A stretch of DNA of 57,434 nt from Gemmatimonadota bacterium. GTDB lineage: Bacteria; Gemmatimonadota; Gemmatimonadetes; Gemmatimonadales; Gemmatimonadaceae. How positions within the stretch are numbered: position 1 is the stretch's first letter; each line of letters starts with the position of its first letter. Below are positions 51,179 through 57,434 of this stretch, piece by piece. Location of the stretch: contig JARIEY010000003.1 in NCBI GenBank assembly GCA_031127085.1, forward strand, positions 1 to 57,434, read 5' to 3'. Both the position numbers and the translations under genes were made by a program. The notes under the pieces were generated by a model. It was given only the letters and a program-made list of their open reading frames with translations, made no database searches and had not been told where the DNA came from.

Positions 51179-54058
51179 TCAGCTCTTGCAGTCGAGCCAG
51201 TTGTCGCCCACGCCAATATCAACGACCAGCGGCACATCCAGCGTGACGGCGGTCGTCATCTCCCGGTCGACGAGCGCGCGCAGCGCGTCGATCTCCGCGG
51301 GAGGCGCCTCGAAGACCAGTTCGTCATGCACCTGTAGAAGCATCGTCGCCTGCAGGCCGGAGGCCGCAAGCGCATGGTGAATGTGAATCATCGCCACTTT
51401 GATCAAATCGGCCGCTGAGCCCTGAATGGGAGAGTTCTGGGCTGTCCGTTCGCCAAAGGCGCGGATGTTGAAGTTGCGATCCTGCAATTCGGGGATGTAT
51501 CGCCGGCGACGGAAAATGGTCTCCACGTAGCCACGCTGCTTGGCCTGCGCCACGGTGCTGTCGAGGAAGGCTCGCACGCCGGCAAAGCGCTCGAAGTAGG
51601 TGTCGATGAAGGCCCGCGCTTCGGCATGCTCGATCTTCAGCTGCCGCGAGAGGGAATGCGCGCCCTGTCCGTAGATCGTGGCGAAGTTGATGGTCTTGGC
51701 GCGCGCACGCATCTCGGAGGTCACGGCATCGAGCGGCACGCCAAAGATCACCGCGGCGGTCTGCCGGTGAATGTCACCGCCTGCCTGGAAGGCCGAGACG
51801 AAGGCCGGATCGTGCGAGAGGTGCGCAAGGAGGCGCAGTTCGATCTGCGAATAGTCAGCGGCCAGCAGCTTCCATCCCTCGCGCGGCACGAAGCCGCGGC
51901 GAATCGCTTTTCCGAGCTCTCGGCGAATTGGGATGTTCTGCAGGTTGGGATCGGACGACGAGAGACGGCCGGTGCTCGCCACCGTCTGGTTGAACGAGGT
52001 GTGCAGACGTCCGGTCCGCGGATTCACCAGCGCGGGAAGCGTGTCGAGATACGTGTTCTCGAGCTTGGCCAGCTCGCGATACTCCATCAGGAGCGTTGGC
52101 AGGGTGTGCCCTTCGTCGGTCAGTTCCTGCAACACCGACGCGTCGGTTGACGGCCCGGTGGCGATCTTCTTCTTGATGGGAAGCCCGAGCTTGCCAAAGA
52201 GGATTTCGCGCAGCTTGGGGTTGGAGTTGATGTTGAACTCCTCGCCGGCCTCCTGATAGATCTGCTGCTCGACCGCGCCGCGTTCCCGGGCGAAGCGTTC
52301 CTTCAACGACGCAAACCACCGGACGTCGATCGTGATGCCGGCCCACTCCATATCGGCCAGCACGCCCACGAGGGGCAGTTCCACCTCCGCCAACAGTCCC
52401 GTCAGGGCGTGCTCCTCGAGCCGCGGCGTGAAGAGCGCGCGGAGGTGCAACGCGACATCGCTGTCGGCACACGAGTAGTCGCGCGCCGTTTCAACCGGCA
52501 CTTCATCGAACCCGATGGCGTTCTTGCCCTTGCCGCAGAGCTCGTCGTACCCGGTCATCGACCGGCCAAGAAACTCCAGCGCCAGCGCATCGATGGCGTG
52601 CGAACGGCGCCCCGGATCGAGCACGTAGCTCGCCAGCATCGAGTCGAAGTCGAGCCCGCGCAGTGTCACGCCGGCTCTGCGGAGCACGAGCAAATCGTAC
52701 TTGGCGTTGTGCGCCGTCTTCGTGACCGCCGGATCCTCGAGCATCGCCCGCAGCGGGGCGACGGCGTCGCTCAGCAACGGCGGGAGGTTGCGAATGGCGG
52801 CGTGCTCTGGCACCGGCGCGAGATCGCCGAGGTCGAGATCACCCTGTCCCGCCCGTGTGCCGCGATGCGCAAACGGGAGGTAATAGGCCTCGCCCGGCAC
52901 CACGCCGATGGACAGCGACACGAGGTTCGCACGCATCGGCGTGACCAGCGGCGGGGCGCCGGCATCCAGGATGGTCTCGGTATCGACCGCAATGCGCCCC
53001 ACTGCACGACAGCGTGCGACGAGTTGCTGCAGTGCCTCCACCGTATCGACGGTAACGTACCGGGTGTCGGTGACCGGCAGCGGCACGGTGGACACCGTGG
53101 TGGACGCCGTGGTGGACACCGCGGGGGTCACCGGCGTCACGTCCCCGGCGGCGGCAGCCTGCACGCCCGCCTTGCGCGCCGCCGTGGTGAACTCCAGGTG
53201 CACAAACAGGTCGCGCAACCGCGCCCAATCAGGCGTCTCGAGGGTCAGCGCCGGCAAGTCGAGGGTCAGCGGCAAATCGTCGCGAATTGTTACTAATTCT
53301 TTTGACAGGGTGCCGTTGGCGCCGAACTCACGCAGCGCGTTGCGTGCCCGCGTCGGTTCGATGGCGTCGACATGCGCGAGCATGTTCTCCAGCGGTCCCC
53401 ATTTGGTGATGAGCTCGACGGCGCCCTTGTCGCCGATTCCCTTGACGCCAGGCACGTTGTCGGACGCATCACCCTTGAGCGCCAGAAAATCGATGACGCG
53501 GTCAGCCGGCACCCCGAGCCGCTCCGCCACGTTGCCGGTGTCATACCACTTCTCCGTGGTCGCGCCCGGACGGCCGTGCCACGGGTTCAGGATCCAGACG
53601 CCGGGACGCACGAGCTGCGCGAAGTCCTTGTCGCCCGACACGATCACGACATTCACGCCGGCTTCCACCGACTGCCGGGCCAGCGTGCCAATGACGTCGT
53701 CGGCCTCGTACCCCTCGAGCGAGAGCACGGGAATCTTGTAGCCGGCAAGCAGTTCCTCGACGCGCGTCACACCTTCGTCGAAGTCCACCTGTTGCTCGGC
53801 CTCAAGCCGCTCCCGCGTGGCCTTGTAGGCCGGATACAGCTCGTGGCGAAACGACAGCCCTTTGTCGTGCACCCACCCCAGATATTCGGGTTTGTGCTTC
53901 TCGATGAGGCGCGCGATGAAATCGTTGGTGCCGCGCGCGATGGAGGTATTCTCGCCGCGACTACTGCGAAGGGGCTGCTGGCCGAGGGCGAAGAAGGCGC
54001 GGTAGATCAGCGCATAGCCGTCGACGAGGAAGAGGCGGGGCGCCTGAGGTTGCGACAT
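51179..54058 (-). CDS. polA: DNA polymerase I
   Basis: 959 residues with all three activities. The 5' nuclease domain (1-290) shows LFLVDGYALIYRAF and GDKDFAQLV. The 3'-5' exonuclease domain retains Asp and Glu in IAVDTETI, AHNAKYDLLVL and YSCADSD, so proofreading looks intact. The polymerase domain has DYSQIELRLLAHLSHDP, RAKTINFATIYGQG and LQVHDELVFE. Repair and Okazaki-fragment processing. Between the first two domains is a Thr/Val-rich linker. Codons 255-257 are TTA-GTA-ACA, rare here, and sit in dyad copy 4. Confidence 0.98.
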   Translation of the reverse strand: MSQPQAPRLFLVDGYALIYRAFFALGQQPLRSSRGENTSIARGTNDFIARLIEKHKPEYLGWVHDKGLSFRHELYPAYKATRERLEAEQQVDFDEGVTRVEELLAGYKIPVLSLEGYEADDVIGTLARQSVEAGVNVVIVSGDKDFAQLVRPGVWILNPWHGRPGATTEKWYDTGNVAERLGVPADRVIDFLALKGDASDNVPGVKGIGDKGAVELITKWGPLENMLAHVDAIEPTRARNALREFGANGTLSKELVTIRDDLPLTLDLPALTLETPDWARLRDLFVHLEFTTAARKAGVQAAAAGDVTPVTPAVSTTASTTVSTVPLPVTDTRYVTVDTVEALQQLVARCRAVGRIAVDTETILDAGAPPLVTPMRANLVSLSIGVVPGEAYYLPFAHRGTRAGQGDLDLGDLAPVPEHAAIRNLPPLLSDAVAPLRAMLEDPAVTKTAHNAKYDLLVLRRAGVTLRGLDFDSMLASYVLDPGRRSHAIDALALEFLGRSMTGYDELCGKGKNAIGFDEVPVETARDYSCADSDVALHLRALFTPRLEEHALTGLLAEVELPLVGVLADMEWAGITIDVRWFASLKERFARERGAVEQQIYQEAGEEFNINSNPKLREILFGKLGLPIKKKIATGPSTDASVLQELTDEGHTLPTLLMEYRELAKLENTYLDTLPALVNPRTGRLHTSFNQTVASTGRLSSSDPNLQNIPIRRELGKAIRRGFVPREGWKLLAADYSQIELRLLAHLSHDPAFVSAFQAGGDIHRQTAAVIFGVPLDAVTSEMRARAKTINFATIYGQGAHSLSRQLKIEHAEARAFIDTYFERFAGVRAFLDSTVAQAKQRGYVETIFRRRRYIPELQDRNFNIRAFGERTAQNSPIQGSAADLIKVAMIHIHHALAASGLQATMLLQVHDELVFEAPPAEIDALRALVDREMTTAVTLDVPLVVDIGVGDNWLDCKS
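53277..53295. repeat. AT-rich dyad, copy 4 (weakest)
   Basis: TCGTCGC-GAATT-GTTACTA within polA. One half matches copy 1 at six of seven positions and the other at five of seven, with the same spacing and the same AATT continuation as copy 3. It sits in an AT-rich patch inside an otherwise GC-rich gene. Confidence 0.4.
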
Positions 54059-54172
54059 ACGCTCAAACTTGGACGGCGGGTCGGGGGAATACCAGCCAAA
54101 ACGGTCGCGGCCGCCCATCCCGGAGGGAGAGGCGGCCGTGGCGCAGTATGTGGTTCGCTCGGCTGGTCGCCG

Positions 54173-54373
54173 TCAGACAGAGATCACGGCCGAGGCGGCG
54201 AGACCCTTGTCTCCCGTCTTGACCTCGAACTCCACGGTCTGGCCCTCGGCGAGGGTCTTGAACCCGTCCATCTGGATGGCCGAGAAGTGCACGAAGACAT
54301 CGTCGCCGCCATCCTGCTCGATAAACCCGTAGCCCTTGGCATCATTGAACCACTTCACCTTCCCCTTCTGCAT
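54173..54373 (-). CDS. Cold-shock domain protein
   Basis: 66 residues, a single cold-shock domain: [20 protein letters not shown] includes RNP1, and [10 protein letters not shown] is RNP2. An RNA/single-stranded DNA chaperone of the CspA type. GGAGGGGG lies before the ATG. Which cold-shock paralogue this is, and whether it is cold-induced, cannot be read from sequence. It lies between polA and the GWxTD gene on the same strand, with about 115 bp on either side. Confidence 0.96.
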   Translation of the reverse strand: MQKGKVKWFNDAKGYGFIEQDGGDDVFVHFSAIQMDGFKTLAEGQTVEFEVKTGDKGLAASAVISV

Positions 54374-54503
54374 TGCCCCCTCCTGCGCCCGGTGAACCGT
54401 CGCGCGTCTCAGCCGGCAGGGCAGCCGGCCCGCGCAATTGTTCTACGACCGCCAGGCGCGGGTGTCAAGCACGCGCGCGCCTCCCCTCTGACCGGCGCGG
54501 ACG

Positions 54504-55913
54504 CTACCGAGTGGTCTTCCGCTGCCACTGCGACATGAACTCCATTTCGCTCGCGTTCGTCAGGCGCCAGCGGCCAAACCCCGTCTGATCATAGAAGACG
54601 AGCTGCACGTTCTGCGCGCGGTACTCCCACACCTGGGAGCGACCGCGGTCGCCAAAGCCGCTCAGCCCCTGATCGTAGACCTGGTCGGGCTCGCCAAGTC
54701 CGAGAAAGACCTTGCCTCGATCGGTCATCCAGCCTGGCGTTCCTTCCTCGCGGAATCGCGACGTGACGAGGAGCAGTCGGCCGAAATACTCGAGGAGATC
54801 CTCGTTGACGGGGGTTAACGGACTGGTGTCCGTGGCCTTCACGAAGGCAATCCATGCGTCCGGCCGCGCTTCAGGCGTCGTGTCGCGCAGCACCTTCAGG
54901 CGGTAGGGCGAGGCATACCAGCGCAGGTAGACGAGCATGTCCTCGAACTTTGCCACCGGCAGCCCTTCGCCAAACGCCACGAACACCGGCGCATGCGCCG
55001 TGTCGGTGGACGCCGTCGACCACAGTGAAATCACGCTGACACCGATACCGACCTTGGTCACCGGCACGGAGACGACACCGCTGAACAGGTCGCCGTGGCG
55101 CGGCAGCACGGTCGTGCTCGTCCAGAGTACGCGCCCTGCGTCGTTGCGCACCGAGAGCGAGAGGGGCAACTGCGCGCCCTCACCGTAGCCTTCGACATAA
55201 AGTGCGATGGTGCTGTCGCGGCCAAAGATCGCCGTGGCGCGCGGATTGGCGACGAGTTCGGCCACGGCCGCACGCGAGCGGCGCGGCGCGGCGCGCAGAA
55301 ACGGCACGGGCGTGGACAGCGACCCGCCAGCACCCAGACGCGGAACGGTCAGCAGCATCTCCTGCGTGCTGGTTCGGCCACTCCCGTCATCCCGCACCGA
55401 CACGGCGAGCGCATACTGCCCGGGCGCCAGCAGCATCCCCTGCTGGAAGACGACGCTCTCGTCCATCCGGCTGGTTTCCTTGAACGCCCCCACCCGCACC
55501 ACCTCGTGGGCGTCGATGTCCTTCACCACCACGCCGCCCTGACGCAGCGTGATGGAGGCCGTGTAACCGGCAACGAACCGGTCGTTGTCCCTCGCAAATG
55601 ACAGCGCGGCGTTGACGAGGGAGAGCCCAACCGTCACATCGGTTGAGTCGCCGGACGCCGAGGCGAGATACGACACCGCACCGACGAACGGCATCGGCGC
55701 GCCAGCGGCAAGAAATCCCATCTGCGTGTAGAGCCGCGTGGCGTCAAACTCCGGCCCTGCACTGAACGGCCGGACGGCCTGAGCCCCTGCGGTGCGCAGT
55801 GCCGGGGTGCCGGAGGAGGGCGCGGACCGGCCGCCACAGGCCGCCAGCAGACCGAACGCCGCGGCCAGCAGAACGCCGCGAGTGGGCGCAATTCGAGAAG
55901 ACTGGTGGGCCAT
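54504..55913 (-). CDS. GWxTD domain lipoprotein
   Basis: 469 residues. A lipoprotein signal (LLAAAFGLLAACGG) precedes a large beta-rich region. The C-terminal third contains the defining GWMTDRGKVFLGLGEPDQV followed by WEYRAQNVQLVFYDQTGFGRWRL, typical of the GWxTD domain found in Bacteroidota, Acidobacteriota and Gemmatimonadota. Function unknown. It is divergent from the Ser/Thr kinase gene across an 81-bp region. Confidence 0.92.
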   Translation of the reverse strand: MAHQSSRIAPTRGVLLAAAFGLLAACGGRSAPSSGTPALRTAGAQAVRPFSAGPEFDATRLYTQMGFLAAGAPMPFVGAVSYLASASGDSTDVTVGLSLVNAALSFARDNDRFVAGYTASITLRQGGVVVKDIDAHEVVRVGAFKETSRMDESVVFQQGMLLAPGQYALAVSVRDDGSGRTSTQEMLLTVPRLGAGGSLSTPVPFLRAAPRRSRAAVAELVANPRATAIFGRDSTIALYVEGYGEGAQLPLSLSVRNDAGRVLWTSTTVLPRHGDLFSGVVSVPVTKVGIGVSVISLWSTASTDTAHAPVFVAFGEGLPVAKFEDMLVYLRWYASPYRLKVLRDTTPEARPDAWIAFVKATDTSPLTPVNEDLLEYFGRLLLVTSRFREEGTPGWMTDRGKVFLGLGEPDQVYDQGLSGFGDRGRSQVWEYRAQNVQLVFYDQTGFGRWRLTNASEMEFMSQWQRKTTR

Positions 55914-55959
55914 TGTGTATCCAGTACCCCGGAAATTGACGTAAGGTCACGCGCATTGC

Positions 55960-55988
55960 TTGCCAGCACCGTGCCCTACCGTTAGGTT
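55960..55988 (+). promoter_or_regulatory. Promoter of the Ser/Thr kinase gene (leaderless type)
   Basis: TTGCCA (55960-55965, five of six to consensus), a 17-bp spacer and TAGGTT (55983-55988). The -10 ends six bases before the GTG start, so the mRNA should begin at or one to two bases from the start codon. No Shine-Dalgarno is present. Confidence 0.6.
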
Positions 55989-55994
55989 CGCCGC

Positions 55995-56912
55995 GTGGCT
56001 CGCGACCCCCTCGTCGGCACGACCGTTGCCGGTTATCTCTTGCTCGACCGCGTTGGAGAAGGTGGCACTGCCACCGTCTACAAAGCCGAGCATCCAGAAC
56101 ACGGTTCCGTTGCGGTAAAGGTACTGCGTGAACGTCTGCGCCAGGACCGGACCGCGGTTGCGCGGTTCGTCCGCGAGGCCACCTTTGGCACGCGCGTGAT
56201 CCACCCCAAGGTGGTGCGCACCATCGAAACGGGCCAGTCGCCCGAAGGGCTGCATTACCTGGCCATCGAGTGGGCCCCGGGTGAGATCCTCGAGGGATAC
56301 GCCAAGCGCAACGCGCCCCTGGCCCCGGATGAGGTGTCCACCGTCATTCAGCAGATCGCCGAAGCGGTGAACGCCGCGCATGCGGCGGGGATCGTGCACC
56401 GCGATCTGAAGCCGGAAAACCTGATGTACGACCCGGCGTCGCGCGGCGTGAAGCTGCTCGATTTCGGCATTGCCACGGCCACTGACGTTTCTCCCGACGA
56501 GCGACTCACCCGCGCCGGGTTCTTTGTGGGCACGCTGATGTATGTGGCCCCCGAGGCGCTTTCCGGCGAGGTGGTCACCCCGGCCGCCGATCAGTACAGC
56601 CTGGCCACCATTGCCTACCTGTTGCTCAGCGGTGCGCTGCCCTACACGGCACGGACGCCGCGCGAGATGTTCACCCAGTTGCTGTCGCAGCCGCCAATGG
56701 CCCTGAACAAGGCCAAGCCCGGACTGGTTTACTCGGTAGCGGTCGAGCAGGTGGTGATGAAGGGGCTCGAGCGCGCTCCCAAAAGCCGCTACGCCGATGT
56801 CCTCTCGTTCTCTACCGCGTTGGCAGAGACGCTTGCCGCCCCTGACGCCGTGGGTGGGCCCGATGGTGGCGGGTTCTTTGGCAAGATGAAGGGCCTCTTC
56901 CGCCGCGACTGA
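55995..56912 (+). CDS. Eukaryotic-like Ser/Thr protein kinase
   Basis: 305 residues. A complete kinase domain: glycine loop VGEGGTATVYK (20-30), Lys42 in VAVKV, HRDLKPEN (135-142), DFG (156-158) and PEALSG (APE-like). It ends in a Gly-rich segment and a basic tail, FGKMKGLFRRD. Unlike PknB-type kinases it has no membrane segment or PASTA repeats, so it is soluble. GTG start, apparently leaderless. A hairpin overlaps the stop codon. Confidence 0.93.
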   Translation: MARDPLVGTTVAGYLLLDRVGEGGTATVYKAEHPEHGSVAVKVLRERLRQDRTAVARFVREATFGTRVIHPKVVRTIETGQSPEGLHYLAIEWAPGEILEGYAKRNAPLAPDEVSTVIQQIAEAVNAAHAAGIVHRDLKPENLMYDPASRGVKLLDFGIATATDVSPDERLTRAGFFVGTLMYVAPEALSGEVVTPAADQYSLATIAYLLLSGALPYTARTPREMFTQLLSQPPMALNKAKPGLVYSVAVEQVVMKGLERAPKSRYADVLSFSTALAETLAAPDAVGGPDGGGFFGKMKGLFRRD

Positions 56913-56929
56913 GTCGCGGCGGTTGTGTT
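56901..56929 (+). terminator. Terminator overlapping the kinase stop codon
   Basis: An 8-9 bp stem CGCCGCGA/TCGCGGCG (56901-56908 with 56914-56921) has the stop codon TGA in its loop. It is followed by GTTGTGTTTT. The end of the coding region doubles as the terminator stem. The convergent histidine kinase ends just beyond. Confidence 0.7.
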
Positions 56930-56930
56930 T

Positions 56931-57434
56931 TCAGCGTGGCGCCGACGGATGCGGCTCGACGATGTCGAGCGGCAGCCAGACGGTAAACGTCGCGCCCGCC
57001 CCGAGTTCGCTGGCCACGGTAATGTCTCCGCCCAGCAGACGCGCCAGCCGCCGCGAGATGGAGAGACCGAGTCCCGTACCGCGGCGCATCGAGTCCCCGC
57101 GCGCCGCCGCGTTCACCTGCTCGAACTCCTCAAAGATCCGGTCGTGGTCCTTCTCCGCGATGCCGGTGCCCGTGTCGCTGACCTGCAGCGCAATGAACGA
57201 ACCTCCTTCGGCGAGCAACGGCCGACGGCGGGACTTCCCGACGACCTGCGCCACGGAACCATCGGGCACCTGCACCGCGCGCACCGTGATTATGCCGGAT
57301 GGCGTAAACTTGATGGCATTCCCCAGCAGGTTCACCAGAATCTGGCGGAGATGCGTTGGGTCGGTGTCGACCTTCGGAAGTGAGGCCGGTACGGCGATGC
57401 TGAAGGTGAGTCCTTTTTCGTTGAGGAGCGACTC
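56931..57434 (-). CDS. Histidine kinase, C-terminal ATPase domain (partial)
   Basis: The gene enters from beyond the right edge; 167 codons are visible, ending at 56931. The HATPase domain shows the N box RQILVNLLGNAIKF, the G1 box VSDTGTGI, the F box IFEEFEQV and the G2 box GTGLGLSISRRLARLLGG. There is no receiver domain after it. Sensor and dimerisation parts are outside the window, so the signal and partner are unknown. The nearest in-frame start codon visible (57335) is internal to the domain and is not the true start. Confidence 0.95.
   Translation of the reverse strand, partial: ESLLNEKGLTFSIAVPASLPKVDTDPTHLRQILVNLLGNAIKFTPSGIITVRAVQVPDGSVAQVVGKSRRRPLLAEGGSFIALQVSDTGTGIAEKDHDRIFEEFEQVNAAARGDSMRRGTGLGLSISRRLARLLGGDITVASELGAGATFTVWLPLDIVEPHPSAPR

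Overview
The window is a GC-rich bacterial chromosome segment that is tightly packed with genes on both strands. It has no rRNA, tRNA, CRISPR array, insertion sequence or phage gene that I can recognise. The content fits a Gram-negative-type heterotroph: outer-membrane barrels, many lipoproteins, a GWxTD protein, M1, M16 and M24 peptidases, a bactofilin and a long-form HisG. I infer a member of the Gemmatimonadota or a close relative. That is a judgement from gene repertoire and style; no marker gene was compared.

Layout. 1-9 kb: M1 aminopeptidase, a zinc-ribbon/SH3 membrane protein, ispG, a small alarmone-hydrolase-like HD protein, a polysaccharide co-polymerase-like protein with a broken ATP site, and a cupredoxin lipoprotein. 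9.2-16.6 kb: a complete nine-gene histidine operon, hisG-D-C-H-A-B-F-N-IE, preceded by an apparent attenuator made of a promoter, a His-rich leader peptide and a terminator. 16.6-25 kb: an M16 peptidase pair, murB, an outer-membrane barrel, an exonuclease and a Tat-exported M24 peptidase. 25-36 kb: mixed housekeeping and accessory genes (YbjN-like protein, phosphodiesterase, tag, DEAD-box helicase, TerC, a cysteine-free ArsC-like protein, hydrolases). 36-44 kb: mnmG, a GT-C glycosyltransferase, a SIMPL protein, a consensus parS site, parA, parB, a membrane coiled-coil protein and a bactofilin. 44-49.3 kb: a BMP-type (probably nucleoside) ABC transporter operon with an embedded Nif3 gene and an unusual structured leader. 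49.4-57.4 kb: lipoprotein, pilin, polA, cold-shock protein, GWxTD lipoprotein, Ser/Thr kinase and the end of a histidine kinase.

The most interesting signals are not protein-coding. They are (1) the histidine attenuator, whose leader peptide seems to be translated from a nearly leaderless transcript; (2) two interleaved inverted repeats at 44113-44170 that would fold as an H-type pseudoknot ahead of the transporter operon; (3) a recurring AT-rich dyad, TAGTAGC-N5-GCTACTA, found four times, three of them inside genes; and (4) the parS-parA-parB-coiled-coil-bactofilin arrangement, which suggests that chromosome segregation is coupled to a bactofilin scaffold. Three GC-rich minisatellites (units of 10, 12 and 15 bp) are also present.

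Start codons were moved inward from the longest possible reading frame where Shine-Dalgarno sites, signal peptides, family N-termini or stop/start overlaps (ATGA, GTGA) pointed to another start.
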